A stretch of 64,000 nt of DNA from Brachybacterium avium (GTDB taxonomy: Bacteria > Actinomycetota > Actinomycetes > Actinomycetales > Dermabacteraceae), in contig NZ_CP022316.1 of NCBI RefSeq assembly GCF_002216795.1, positions 868,001 through 932,000 of the forward strand, read 5' to 3'. Positions 1-11,574 of the stretch are shown here, one piece after another (position 1 is the stretch's first letter; every line of letters starts with the position of its first letter). The notes below the pieces were generated by a model. The model searched no databases and had not been told where the DNA came from. It saw only the letters and a list, made by a program, of their open reading frames with translations. A program made the translations under genes and the position numbers.

Positions 1-829
1 GGATCCGGCCGTAGCCGATGCTGTGCCCCTCGCCCACCTCCTTGACCAGGGCGAGGCGGCTGATGAGGGTCATCGCCGGGCGCAGCGGCACATCCGTGGG
101 GACCGGCGGGCAGCCGTACAGGGCGATCCCCACCCGGACCAGGTCGCGGTGGAGGTCGGGGCGGGTGAGGGTGGCGGCGGAGTTCGCGATGTGCTGCAGC
201 GGGATCGGTCCGACCTCGTCGGCGAGCGCCGCGCTGGCCGAGTCGAACAGCTCCACCTGCTGGTCGGTCGCCGGATCCTCGGGGTCATCGGCACTGGTCA
301 GATGGGTCCAGGCGCCGGCGACCTGGATGAAATCGTCCTCCCGCATCGCGGCGCCGATCTCGCGGATCTGCCAGGGCAGCACACCGTTGCGGCCCATGCC
401 GGTGTCGATCTTCAGGTGCACGCGGGCGCGGCGGTCGGCTTCGCGGGCGGCCTCGGAGACGAGTGCGAGCATCTCCGGGGAGCCGACGGAGACGTCGACC
501 CCGGAGCCCAGCACCTCGGGCAGCACGATCTTCGCGGTGTGCGGTTCGAACAGCCAGGTGAGGATCTGGGCGTCGAGGTCGGCGCGGGCCAGGGCCAGGG
601 CACTGGCGGGATGGGCGACGCCGAGCCAGGTGGCGCCGCCTTCGATCGCGGCGCGGGCGGCGGTGAGCATGCCGTGGCCGTAGCCGTCGGCCTTGACCAC
701 GGCCATCAGCGCGGTCTGCTCCTCGAGCAGGGTGCCCATGGCGCGGGTGTTCTCGGTGATCGCCGACGGGTCGATCACCGCGCGGTTGGGCACGTGCCGA
801 GGGTCCTCGGCAGGGATCGGGATGGTCAT
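1..829 (-). CDS. alr: Alanine racemase (C-terminus cut by window edge)
   Basis: PLP-dependent racemase making D-alanine for peptidoglycan in the cytoplasm. The ATG is at 829. The barrel domain shows the PLP-lysine motif AVVKADGYGHG (Lys about residue 46), and the second catalytic tyrosine motif GHSIGYGRI lies just before the cut, so roughly the last quarter of the protein is missing. The start lies 13 bases after the nnr stop, so alr is probably the promoter-distal gene of an acpS-nnr-alr unit. Identification is secure; only the C-terminus is unseen. Confidence 0.95.
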   Translation of the reverse strand, partial: MTIPIPAEDPRHVPNRAVIDPSAITENTRAMGTLLEEQTALMAVVKADGYGHGMLTAARAAIEGGATWLGVAHPASALALARADLDAQILTWLFEPHTAKIVLPEVLGSGVDVSVGSPEMLALVSEAAREADRRARVHLKIDTGMGRNGVLPWQIREIGAAMREDDFIQVAGAWTHLTSADDPEDPATDQQVELFDSASAALADEVGPIPLQHIANSAATLTRPDLHRDLVRVGIALYGCPPVPTDVPLRPAMTLISRLALVKEVGEGHSIGYGRI

Positions 830-842
830 CGAGCTCCTCGGT

Positions 843-2381
843 TCACGGCTGGGCGCCCGCCAGGATAGTCCCGATCGCCTCCGGCAGGTGCGCGGCGACG
901 TCGAGGGCGACCAGCGGCTGCCGTCCCTCGCGGGAGGCGCGGCGGCCCGCGCGGCCGTGGAGGATCGCGGCCAGGGCGGCGGCATCGGGCCCGGGGAGCC
1001 CGGCGGCGAGCAGGGTGCCGAGCACTCCGGCGAGCACGTCGCCGGTGCCGGCGGTGGCCAGCTGCGGGGTCGCATCGTCCTGGGCGCGCAGCGGGCCGCC
1101 GTCGCCCGGGGCGATCAGGGTGATGGCACCCTTGAGCAGCATGGTCGCGCCGGTGGCGCGGGCGAGTAAGGGGGCGAGCTGCGCGCCGGGCAGGTCCGGG
1201 TCGATGTCGAGGCGCTTCGCGAGGCGCTCGGCCTCCCCGCGGTGCGGGGTCAGAACCACGTCGGGGCCGAAGCGGTGCTCGGTGGTGAGCACCGACAGCG
1301 CGCCGGCGTCGATCACGCCGCGGGTGAGCGTCCCGGCGCCCTCGCGCAGCCCGTCGACGCCGACTGCGGCGCGGGGATCATCGGCGGCGAGCCCCGGGCC
1401 GACGACCAGCGCATCGGTGCGGCCGAGGTCGGCGAGGTCGATCGCCTCCGGATCGACGACGGTTTCCGCGATGGGGTGGGTGACGGTCTCGGGCCGTTCC
1501 CGCAGCACGAGGTCCAGCACCCGCTCCGGGGCCAGGCAGCGGACCATCCCGGCGCCGGTGCGGGCGGCTCCGGAGGCGGCGAGGACGGCCGCGCCGGGGA
1601 ACTGCACACTGCCGGCGGCGAGCGCGACCACGCCGCGGGTGTATTTGCTGGCGTCCCGGTCGGGGCGCGGCAGCAGCGCCCGCACGTCGCCGTCCTTGAG
1701 GCGGAGCACGGTCGGGGCAGCGGTCAGGTGCGGGGACAGGCCGAGGTCCACCAGCTGCACGGCCCCGCTGCGTTCGGCGCCGCCGGGCAGCAGCAGGCCG
1801 GCCTTCAGCGCGCCGAAGGTGACCGTCCCGCTCGCGACCAGGGCCTCGGGAGCGGCCTGCCCGGTGGTGGCGTCGACGAAGCTGGGCAGATCCACGGCGA
1901 TCACCGGGACGCCGCTGCTGCGCACCACGGCCAGCAGCGGGGACAGGGCCGCGGGCACCTCCGGACGACCGCCGATGCCGAGGATCGCATCGAGCACCAG
2001 GGCGGTGGTGGCCAGTCGCTCCTCGAGCATCGTCGGGGTGGTGTCCGTGTCGGTGAGTGCGGTGATCGTGCCACCGGCCTCGCGCAGGGCGGCGGCGCCC
2101 TCCTCGTGCAGACGCTCGGCGGTGGCGATCGCATCGGCGGCGATGCCCTCGCGGCGCAGGAGCGCCGCGGCGTGCAGCCCGTCGCCCCCGTTGGCCCCGG
2201 AGCCGGCGAGGACCAGCACGCGCGCATCCCGGCCGCCCAGCTCCTCGGACGCGGTGGAGCGCAGACGGTCGGCGATGTGCTTGGCCAGCGCCTGCGCGGC
2301 ACGGAGCATGAGCGGCTGGCCCGCGGCAAGCAGCGGCGCCTCGGCGTCGCGGATGGCCTGGGCGGAGTAGGCGCGGATCAT
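843..2381 (-). CDS. nnr: Bifunctional NAD(P)H-hydrate epimerase / ADP-dependent dehydratase
   Basis: Repairs hydrated NADH and NADPH. The 512-residue protein has both halves. The N-terminal epimerase (about 1-215) carries GSGANGGDGLHAA and DAILGIGG. The C-terminal dehydratase (about 220-512) carries LTPHRGEAERL, LLKGAITLI and the catalytic ATAGTGDVLAG. Length and domain order match the YjeF/Nnr fusion usual in bacteria. Its ATG overlaps the acpS stop by four bases (ATGA), so the two are translationally coupled. Confidence 0.95.
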   Translation of the reverse strand: MIRAYSAQAIRDAEAPLLAAGQPLMLRAAQALAKHIADRLRSTASEELGGRDARVLVLAGSGANGGDGLHAAALLRREGIAADAIATAERLHEEGAAALREAGGTITALTDTDTTPTMLEERLATTALVLDAILGIGGRPEVPAALSPLLAVVRSSGVPVIAVDLPSFVDATTGQAAPEALVASGTVTFGALKAGLLLPGGAERSGAVQLVDLGLSPHLTAAPTVLRLKDGDVRALLPRPDRDASKYTRGVVALAAGSVQFPGAAVLAASGAARTGAGMVRCLAPERVLDLVLRERPETVTHPIAETVVDPEAIDLADLGRTDALVVGPGLAADDPRAAVGVDGLREGAGTLTRGVIDAGALSVLTTEHRFGPDVVLTPHRGEAERLAKRLDIDPDLPGAQLAPLLARATGATMLLKGAITLIAPGDGGPLRAQDDATPQLATAGTGDVLAGVLGTLLAAGLPGPDAAALAAILHGRAGRRASREGRQPLVALDVAAHLPEAIGTILAGAQP

Positions 2382-2842
2382 AGGGCCGGATCCTTCGGTG
2401 ATGTCGTGCCGCGTTCGGCGACGACGATCGCGGTCGCCACGTCCCCGTCGTGGGAGAGGGACAGGTGCAGGTGGACGACGCCCTGCTGTTCGGCGGCGCG
2501 CAGGGTGGCACCGCGCAGGCGCAGGTAGGGGCGGCGCACGTGGGTGCGCTCGACGGTGACGTCCTGCCAGGAGAAGTCGCCGGGGGCGCCGAGGGCCTTG
2601 CCGACCGCCTCCTTGGCGGCGACCCGGGCGGCGCGGGAGGCGGCGGAGAGGCTGCGCTCGGTGGGGGTGAGCAGGCGGTCCAGCAGCGCAGGAGTCCGCT
2701 CCAGCATCTCGGTCAACCGCCCGATCTCGACCACGTCGATGCCGACGCCCGCCACGGTGCCGTCGTCCCGGGGCGCGAACGCCCGGCCCCCGAAGCTGTC
2801 ATCGGGGCCGGGCGTCGGCGTCGCGGTGGGAAAAGTGCTCAC
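2378..2842 (-). CDS. acpS: Holo-[acyl-carrier-protein] synthase
   Basis: Transfers 4'-phosphopantetheine from CoA to acyl carrier protein. The family motifs GVGIDVVEIGR (magnesium Asp), RVAAKEAVGKALG (catalytic Glu-Lys) and LSLSHDGDVA are all present. The GTG start at 2842 gives 154 residues with a proline-rich N-terminal extension of about 29. An in-frame GTG at 2755 would give the usual size of about 125. No ribosome-binding site precedes 2842, but a weak GATACT -10 lies six bases upstream, so a leaderless start is possible. Confidence 0.92.
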   Translation of the reverse strand: MSTFPTATPTPGPDDSFGGRAFAPRDDGTVAGVGIDVVEIGRLTEMLERTPALLDRLLTPTERSLSAASRAARVAAKEAVGKALGAPGDFSWQDVTVERTHVRRPYLRLRGATLRAAEQQGVVHLHLSLSHDGDVATAIVVAERGTTSPKDPAL

Positions 2843-2853
2843 CTGGGCAGTAT

Positions 2854-2877
2854 CACACCCCGGCCTGGGCAGGTGTG
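2854..2877. terminator. Short hairpin between glmS and acpS
   Basis: Six-base arms CACACC (2854-2859) and GGTGTG (2872-2877) enclose a 12-base loop, 12 bases after the glmS stop. There is no T tract. It could be a weak glmS terminator, but it also overlaps the region where an acpS promoter would lie. Function is uncertain. Confidence 0.3.
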
Positions 2878-2888
2878 AAGGGGCGAGG

Positions 2889-4757
2889 TCACTCGACGGT
2901 GACGGACTTGGCGAGGTTGCGGGGCTGGTCCACGTCCAGGCCCTTCGCGGTGGCGAGCTCGCAGGAGAAGATCTGCAGCGGGATCACGGTCAGCAGCGCC
3001 GCGAACAGGGTGCGGGTGGCGGGCACCCGGATCACCTCGTCGGCAAACGGCAGCACCGCATCGTCTCCCTCCTCGGCGATCACCAGGGTGCGGGCGCCGC
3101 GGGCGCGCACCTCCTGGATGTTGGAGACGACCTTGGAGTGCAGGGAGTGGCGACCGTTCGGGGAGGGGACGATGACGAACACCGGCTGTCCCTCCTCGAC
3201 CAGCGCGATCGGGCCGTGCTTGAGCTCGCCGGCGGCGAAGCCCTCGGCGTGGATGTAGGCGATCTCCTTGAGCTTGAGGGCGCCCTCCATCGCGGTCGGG
3301 TAGCCGACGTGGCGGCCCAGGAACAGCACGCTGGTGGCGTCCTGCATGTCGCGGGCGAGCTGCTCGACCTGCGCGGAGCTGTCGAGGACCTGCTGGATCT
3401 GGTCCGGGATCTGCTCGAGGTCGGCCATCAGCGCGGCGATCTCGTCGGGGTAGAGGTTGCCGCGCACCTGGGCGAGGAACAGGCCCAACAGGTAGCAGGC
3501 GGCGATCTGGCCGAGGTACGCCTTGGTGGAGGCGACCGCGATCTCGGGGCCCACGTGCAGGTACAGCGCCGCATCGGCCTCGCGCGGGATGGTGGAGCCG
3601 CGGGTGTTGCACAGCGCGATGACCTTCGCGCCCTGCTCGCGGGCATGACGCACGGCCATCAGGGTGTCCATGGTCTCGCCGGACTGGGAGATCGCGACGA
3701 CCAGGGTCTTCTCGGTGACCACCGGGTCGCGGTAGCGGAACTCGTGGGCGAGCTCGACCTCGGTGGGGATGCGGCACCAGTGCTCGATCGCGTACTTCGC
3801 GACCGCCCCGGCGTTGGCGGCGGTGCCGCAGGCGACCACCACGATCTTGTCGATGCTGCGCAGCACCGAGGGGTCGATGTCCATCTCGTCCAGCCGCAGC
3901 GCCCCGTCCTCGAGGCGGCCGCGCAGGGTGTCGGCGACGGCGCCGGCCTGCTCGTGGATCTCCTTGGCCATGAAGGAGTCGAAGCCGCCCTTCTGTGCCG
4001 CCACGGCGTCCCACTCGATGGTGAAGCGCTTCGCATCGGTGACCTCGGTGCCGTCGAAGTCGATGATCGCGACGGAGTTCGCGGTGACGGTGACCACCTG
4101 GTCCTGGCCGATCTCGAGGGCCTCCTTGGTGGAGTCCACGAAGGCGGCGACATCGGAGCCGAGGAAGTTCTCGCCCTCGCCGAGACCCACGACCAGCGGG
4201 GAGTTGCGGCGGGCGGCGACGACCGTGTCCGGGGCGCCCCTGTGCACGGCCAGCAGGGTGAAGGCGCCCTCGAGGGAGGCGGCGGCGCGGCGCATCGCCT
4301 CGGTGAGGTCCCCGGACTGCTCCATCTCGCGGGCCACCAGATGGGCTGCGGCTTCGGAGTCGGTCTCGGAGGTGAAGGAGAACCCGTCCTGCTCGAGCTC
4401 GGCGCGCAGGGAGGCGAAGTTCTCGATGATGCCGTTGTGCACGACGGCGAGCTCGCCCTCGCGCCCGCCGAGGTGGGGGTGGGCGTTGACGTCGGTGGGG
4501 CCGCCGTGGGTGGCCCAGCGGGTATGGGCGATGGAGACCTGGCCGCTGGTGTCGGCAGCGCCTTCGAGCACCTCGCGCAGGTTGGCGAGCTTGCCGGCGC
4601 GCTTGGTCACGCGCACGTCGTCGCCATCGATCACGGCGACACCCGCGGAGTCGTAGCCGCGGTACTCGAGGCGGGCGAGGCCCTGGAGGGCGACGTCCAC
4701 GGGACGGGAGGAGGGGTTCTCGGCCCGAGGGCCTGCATATCCGACGATTCCACACAT
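2889..4757 (-). CDS. glmS: Glutamine-fructose-6-phosphate aminotransferase (isomerizing)
   Basis: Makes glucosamine-6-phosphate, the first step to UDP-GlcNAc. I chose the ATG at 4757 over the GTG at 4766 because the protein then begins MCGIVGYAG, leaving the catalytic cysteine at the N-terminus after Met removal; a three-residue extension would block it. The glutaminase domain occupies about 1-240 (HTRWATHGGPT, NGIIEN). Two SIS domains follow (SQSGETMDT; ending QPRNLAKSVTVE with the catalytic lysine). The protein is about 622 residues. glmM lies nearby and supplies the next step. Confidence 0.96.
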   Translation of the reverse strand: MCGIVGYAGPRAENPSSRPVDVALQGLARLEYRGYDSAGVAVIDGDDVRVTKRAGKLANLREVLEGAADTSGQVSIAHTRWATHGGPTDVNAHPHLGGREGELAVVHNGIIENFASLRAELEQDGFSFTSETDSEAAAHLVAREMEQSGDLTEAMRRAAASLEGAFTLLAVHRGAPDTVVAARRNSPLVVGLGEGENFLGSDVAAFVDSTKEALEIGQDQVVTVTANSVAIIDFDGTEVTDAKRFTIEWDAVAAQKGGFDSFMAKEIHEQAGAVADTLRGRLEDGALRLDEMDIDPSVLRSIDKIVVVACGTAANAGAVAKYAIEHWCRIPTEVELAHEFRYRDPVVTEKTLVVAISQSGETMDTLMAVRHAREQGAKVIALCNTRGSTIPREADAALYLHVGPEIAVASTKAYLGQIAACYLLGLFLAQVRGNLYPDEIAALMADLEQIPDQIQQVLDSSAQVEQLARDMQDATSVLFLGRHVGYPTAMEGALKLKEIAYIHAEGFAAGELKHGPIALVEEGQPVFVIVPSPNGRHSLHSKVVSNIQEVRARGARTLVIAEEGDDAVLPFADEVIRVPATRTLFAALLTVIPLQIFSCELATAKGLDVDQPRNLAKSVTVE

Positions 4758-5006
4758 GGTGCTCACGCTAACGATCGGCGCGGTTCCGAGAGGCGCTCGC
4801 GCCGGATCGGCGCGAGGTCTTCCTCACCTCCGGAGGGTGCGGCGCGCACCCCTGGTCGACGGCGCTCGAGAGCGATCAGAAATGAGCATCGGACCCTGCG
4901 CGAGGACGTCCGCTGCCGAACCGGGAGCGGGCCCCGACGCGACCTTGTGGTCACGCTTCCTGCGCGTGTGCACGGCAGAGCCCCGGATGCTGGAACAATC
5001 AGCGCC

Positions 5007-5963
5007 ATGAAGTCCGCGTCGACGTCGAGCACCGTCACCCCGTTCGAGGAGATCTCCCGGGAGGACTGGGCGCGTCTGTCGCTGCAGACCCCGCTGCCGC
5101 TGTCCGAGGAGGACGTGACCCGGCTGCGCGGGCTCGGCGACCGGGTGGACCTCAGCGAGGTCGATGCCGTGTACCGGCCGATCTCGCGACTGCTGAACAT
5201 CCAGGTCGCCGCCGCGCAGGCGCTGCGCCGCTCGCGAGAGCGCTTCCTGGACCAGCACCAGCACCGCACCCCGTACATCATCGGCGTGGCCGGCTCGGTG
5301 GCGGTCGGCAAGTCCACCACCGCCCGCCTGCTGCGCGAGCTGATGGCGCGCTGGCCGGAGACCCCGCAGGTGCAGCTGGTGACCACCGATGGCTTCCTCT
5401 ACCCCAACGCGGTGCTCGAATCCCGCGGGATCATGCAGCGCAAAGGCTTCCCCGAGAGCTACGACCGGCGCCGCCTGCTGCGCTTCGTGGCGGATGTGAA
5501 GGCCGGGCAGGAACGGGTCGAGGCCCCCGTCTACTCACACCTGACCTACGACATCCTCGAGGATGAGCGGGTGGTCGTCGAACGCCCCGACGTGCTGATC
5601 GTCGAGGGGCTGAACGTGCTGCAGCCGGCCCGGCCGCGCCGCGACGGCCGCCTGGGGATGGCCGTCTCGGACTTCTTCGACTTCTCCGTCTACGTCGATG
5701 CGCGCCTCGAGGACGTCCAGCGCTGGTACGTGAACCGCTTCCTCCAGCTGCGGCAGACGGCATTCTCGAACCCCCGCTCCTACTTCCGCCGCTACGCGGA
5801 CCTCACCGACCAGGAGGCGAAAGATACGGCGCTGGGGATCTGGCGCTCGATCAACGGCCCGAACCTCACCGAGAACGTGGTCCCCACCCGCGGCCGCGCC
5901 GACCTGGTGCTGCGCAAGGACGGCCGGCACCGCGTGCATTCGGTCCTGCTGCGGAAGGTGTGA
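5007..5963 (+). CDS. coaA: Type I pantothenate kinase
   Basis: Phosphorylates pantothenate, the first committed step to CoA. The protein is 318 residues, the usual size. It has the Walker A GVAGSVAVGKST, the TTDGFLYPN segment and the family tail FSNPRSYFRRYADLTD. ATG 5007 is the only start that trims a long spurious upstream reading frame running through the glmS antisense strand. It is transcribed divergently from glmS; the 249-base gap 4758-5006 must hold both promoters, but I cannot define them. Confidence 0.95.
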   Translation: MKSASTSSTVTPFEEISREDWARLSLQTPLPLSEEDVTRLRGLGDRVDLSEVDAVYRPISRLLNIQVAAAQALRRSRERFLDQHQHRTPYIIGVAGSVAVGKSTTARLLRELMARWPETPQVQLVTTDGFLYPNAVLESRGIMQRKGFPESYDRRRLLRFVADVKAGQERVEAPVYSHLTYDILEDERVVVERPDVLIVEGLNVLQPARPRRDGRLGMAVSDFFDFSVYVDARLEDVQRWYVNRFLQLRQTAFSNPRSYFRRYADLTDQEAKDTALGIWRSINGPNLTENVVPTRGRADLVLRKDGRHRVHSVLLRKV

Positions 5964-6007
5964 GCGAGTTCAAGCTCCCCGTCACTTCCCCGCCGTGACG
6001 CGCCGCA

Positions 6008-6053
6008 CCGTTCCCCCGATCTGCCCCAGCGGTGAGCGAGATCGGGGGAACGG
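6008..6053. terminator. 15-bp perfect hairpin, copy 1 of a dispersed repeat
   Basis: Perfect 15-base arms at 6008-6022 and 6039-6053 (core TTCCCCCGAT / ATCGGGGGAA) enclose a 16-base loop. It lies between the convergent ends of coaA and glmM, where a bidirectional terminator is expected, but no T tract follows on either strand. A second element with the same core and a similar loop (GGTGA in the same place) lies at 11092-11131, so it may instead belong to a repeat family. Confidence 0.6.
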
Positions 6054-6131
6054 AAACACTCACTTCGACATGTCAGGCTCAGCAGGCCCGGTCCTCACAG
6101 GCCCTGCGGCAGGTCTCCCCCGTCCCAAGGC

Positions 6132-7477
6132 TCAGAGCCCCACGCGCTCCCGGACGATGACGGCGAGACGCTCGGCCAGCTCGGACGCCTGCTCGTCGGT
6201 CGGTGCCTCGACCATCACGCGCACGACCGGCTCGGTGCCCGAGGGGCGCAGCAGCACCCTGCCGGTCTCCCCAGCTCGGCCTCGGCGGCGGCGATCGCGT
6301 CGGCGACCCCGCGGTCGATGGTGGCCTTGGCCTTGTCGATGTCCTTGACGTTGAGCAGCGCCTGCGGGAGGCGGGTCATGACGTCGGCGAGCTCGCGAGC
6401 GGGGCGGCCGGTCTCCGCCATCCGCTGCAGCAGGTGCAGGGCGGTGAGCTCGCCGTCGCCGGTGGTGGCGTGCTCGGCGATGATCACGTGGCCGGACTGC
6501 TCGCCGCCGATGGAGTAGCCGCCGAGGTTCATCTCCTCGAGCACGTAGCGGTCGCCCACGCCGGTCTGCGCCAGGACGATCCCGTGCTCCTTCATGGCGA
6601 GCTTCAGGCCGAGGTTGCTCATGACGGTCACCACCAGGGTGTCGTCGTGGAGCTTCCCGCGCTCCTTGAGGTCCAGGGCGAGGATCGCCATGATCTGGTC
6701 GCCGTCGATGATCTCCCCGTCGGCGGCGACCGCGAGGCAGCGGTCCGCGTCGCCGTCGAAGGCGACGCCGATGTCCGCGCCGTGCTCGAGCACCGCGGCC
6801 TTCAGCGGGCCGAGGTGGGTGGATCCCACGCCGTCGTTGATCAGGCCGCCGTCGCTGAGGTCTCCGATCACGTGCACGGTCGCGCCGGCGCGGCGCAGCG
6901 CCTCGGGCCCGGTGAGGTGGGCGGCACCGTTGGCGCAGTCCGCGACCACGGTGAGCCCCTCCAGCGAACGGTCCATGGTGGAGACCAGGTGCTCGACGTA
7001 GGCCTCGACCGCGCCCTCGTAGCGGTTGATGGTGCCCACGTCGGTGCCCTGGGGGCGGTCCCACTGCTCGCCGAGGCGGGCCTCGATGGCGTCCTCGACC
7101 TGGTCGGGCAGCTTGGTGCCGCCGCGGGCGAAGAACTTGATGCCGTTGTCCGGGGCGGGGTTGTGGGAGGCGGAGATCATCACGCCCAGATCCGCGCCGG
7201 TGGACTGCACCAGATACGCCAGCCCCGGGGTGGGCAGCACCTCGGCATCGAGCACGTCGATCCCGGCGGCGGCGAGCCCCGCGCACACCGCGGCGGAGAG
7301 GAAGTCGCCGGAGGGGCGGGTGTCGCGGGCGACGATCGCGCGGGGCCGGGTGCCGCCGAAGGCGCCCAGCGTGCCGAGCACATGGGCCGCGCCCACGCTC
7401 AGCTCGACCGCGAGCTCCGCGGTGATGTCGCCGTTCGCGCGTCCGCGCACTCCGTCGGTGCCGAAGAGTCGTGCCAC
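6132..7477 (-). CDS. glmM: Phosphoglucosamine mutase, with apparent one-base frameshift
   Basis: Converts glucosamine-6-phosphate to the 1-phosphate. The start is GTG 7477 after AGGAGA. The protein begins [12 protein letters not shown], and carries the phosphoserine loop [13 protein letters not shown] and the metal site DGDADRC. Near the C-terminus the frame breaks at a run of four bases, 6269-6272 (C on +). The correct end, including [13 protein letters not shown], continues in another frame to the stop at 6132. Adding one base gives 448 residues, the normal length. A true defect in this core cell-wall enzyme is unlikely, so sequence error is the best reading. Confidence 0.93.
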
Positions 7478-7642
7478 AGGGTTCTCCTCACGAGAATGGG
7501 TATCCGGGGCCGACGGGGCAGCTGCTGCACGGCAGCGCCGCGCGGCCTCCGCGCCGGTGTCCGCTGTGAGACTACCCGCTGAGGGCCTGCCGGCCGCTCC
7601 CGTTCCTCGTCACGGCGGCGGGCCGGGGGCTACGTTGGAGGG

Positions 7643-10975
<3,333 letters not shown>

Positions 10976-10990
10976 ACTGAGCGGGCGGCC

Positions 10991-11056
10991 GGCAGCCGGC
11001 AGTCGATAGCCAGCAGTCGATAGCCGGTAGCCGGTAGCCGGTAGCCGGTAGCCGGG
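10991..11056. repeat. Short tandem repeats: five TAGCCGG units plus a 14-bp duplication
   Basis: Five perfect back-to-back copies of TAGCCGG run from 11021 to 11055. Just before them an 11-base core CAGTCGATAGC occurs at 11000-11010 and again at 11014-11024. The array starts about 15 bases after the helicase stop. It is a simple-sequence tract prone to slippage, with no coding potential I would trust. Confidence 0.85.
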
Positions 11057-11091
11057 TCTACAGCTGACGACACCCCAGTTCACCCCGCCCG

Positions 11092-11131
11092 TTCCCCCGA
11101 TACAGCCCATGGGTGAAGCAGATCGGGGGAA
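11092..11131. repeat. Intergenic hairpin, copy 2 of a dispersed repeat
   Basis: Ten-base perfect arms TTCCCCCGAT (11092-11101) and ATCGGGGGAA (11122-11131) enclose a 20-base loop. Arm core and loop (GGTGA) resemble the hairpin at 6008-6053. It follows the SNF2 gene but there is no T tract, so a terminator role is possible but unproven. Confidence 0.6.
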
Positions 11132-11138
11132 TCGATCC

Positions 11139-11257
11139 GCGCGTCGAGATGAACCGCGGGTCGGCGCCCGCGCGTCGAGATGAACCGCGGGTCGGCGCCC
11201 GCGCGTCGGGCTGAACCCCGGGCCAGTGCCCGCGCGTCGGGCTCAAGGTGGGATCGG
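11139..11257. repeat. 31-bp tandem repeat array, about 3.8 units
   Basis: Units begin at 11139, 11170, 11201 and 11232, each starting GCGCGTCG. Units 1 and 2 are identical over 31 bases. Unit 3 drifts (GGGCTGAACC in place of GAGATGAACC) and unit 4 breaks off after about 26 bases. No spacers separate the units, so this is not CRISPR. With 10991-11131 it fills the 305-base gap between the helicase and the small membrane protein. Confidence 0.85.
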
Positions 11258-11280
11258 TGCTTGGTGTCCGCCGCGTCCGG

Positions 11281-11481
11281 TCAGGTGCGATCCCGGTGCC
11301 GCGGCGAGCGGTCGGCACGTGGCTGATCGGTCGCGCCACCACGCCACCACAGGGCCAGGCGCACACCGACGGCGACGATCGCGATCGCGCCCACGAGCAG
11401 CACCAGCATGACCAGCACCTCCCAGGCGCCGATCGCCAGGAAGTCATCGCCTGCAGCGACGATCCGGCCCACGTCTCCCAC
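11281..11481 (-). CDS. Small single-span membrane protein, unknown function
   Basis: A 66-residue protein from GTG 11481, with a purine-rich AGAGGGG about eight bases upstream. One hydrophobic segment (about residues 17-45, including VLVMLVLLVGAIAIVAVGV) is followed by a basic, polar tail, so the tail is probably cytoplasmic. I do not recognise a family. It lies downstream of the CoA-transferase on the same strand, 93 bases away. A spurious frame is possible, but the ribosome-binding site and clear transmembrane helix argue for a real gene. Confidence 0.55.
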   Translation of the reverse strand: MGDVGRIVAAGDDFLAIGAWEVLVMLVLLVGAIAIVAVGVRLALWWRGGATDQPRADRSPRHRDRT

Positions 11482-11574
11482 TCTGTTCCCCTCTGTTCGT
11501 CACTGGCATTCCGCCCTGCGCGGCGATAGTCAGCTCTCTCGCCCTGCACGGCCGCCAGCGGCTCTGAGCTCCCC

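Noticed and set aside
2544-4990. Very long + strand open frame antisense to acpS and glmS, continuous with coaA
   Set aside because: It is a by-product of the high GC content. The amino-acid composition is implausible (Gly/Val/His/Asp-rich), and the glmS and coaA reading frames fully explain the DNA.
11139-11257. 31-bp repeats as a CRISPR array
   Set aside because: Units are directly adjacent without spacers, and no cas gene is present in the window.
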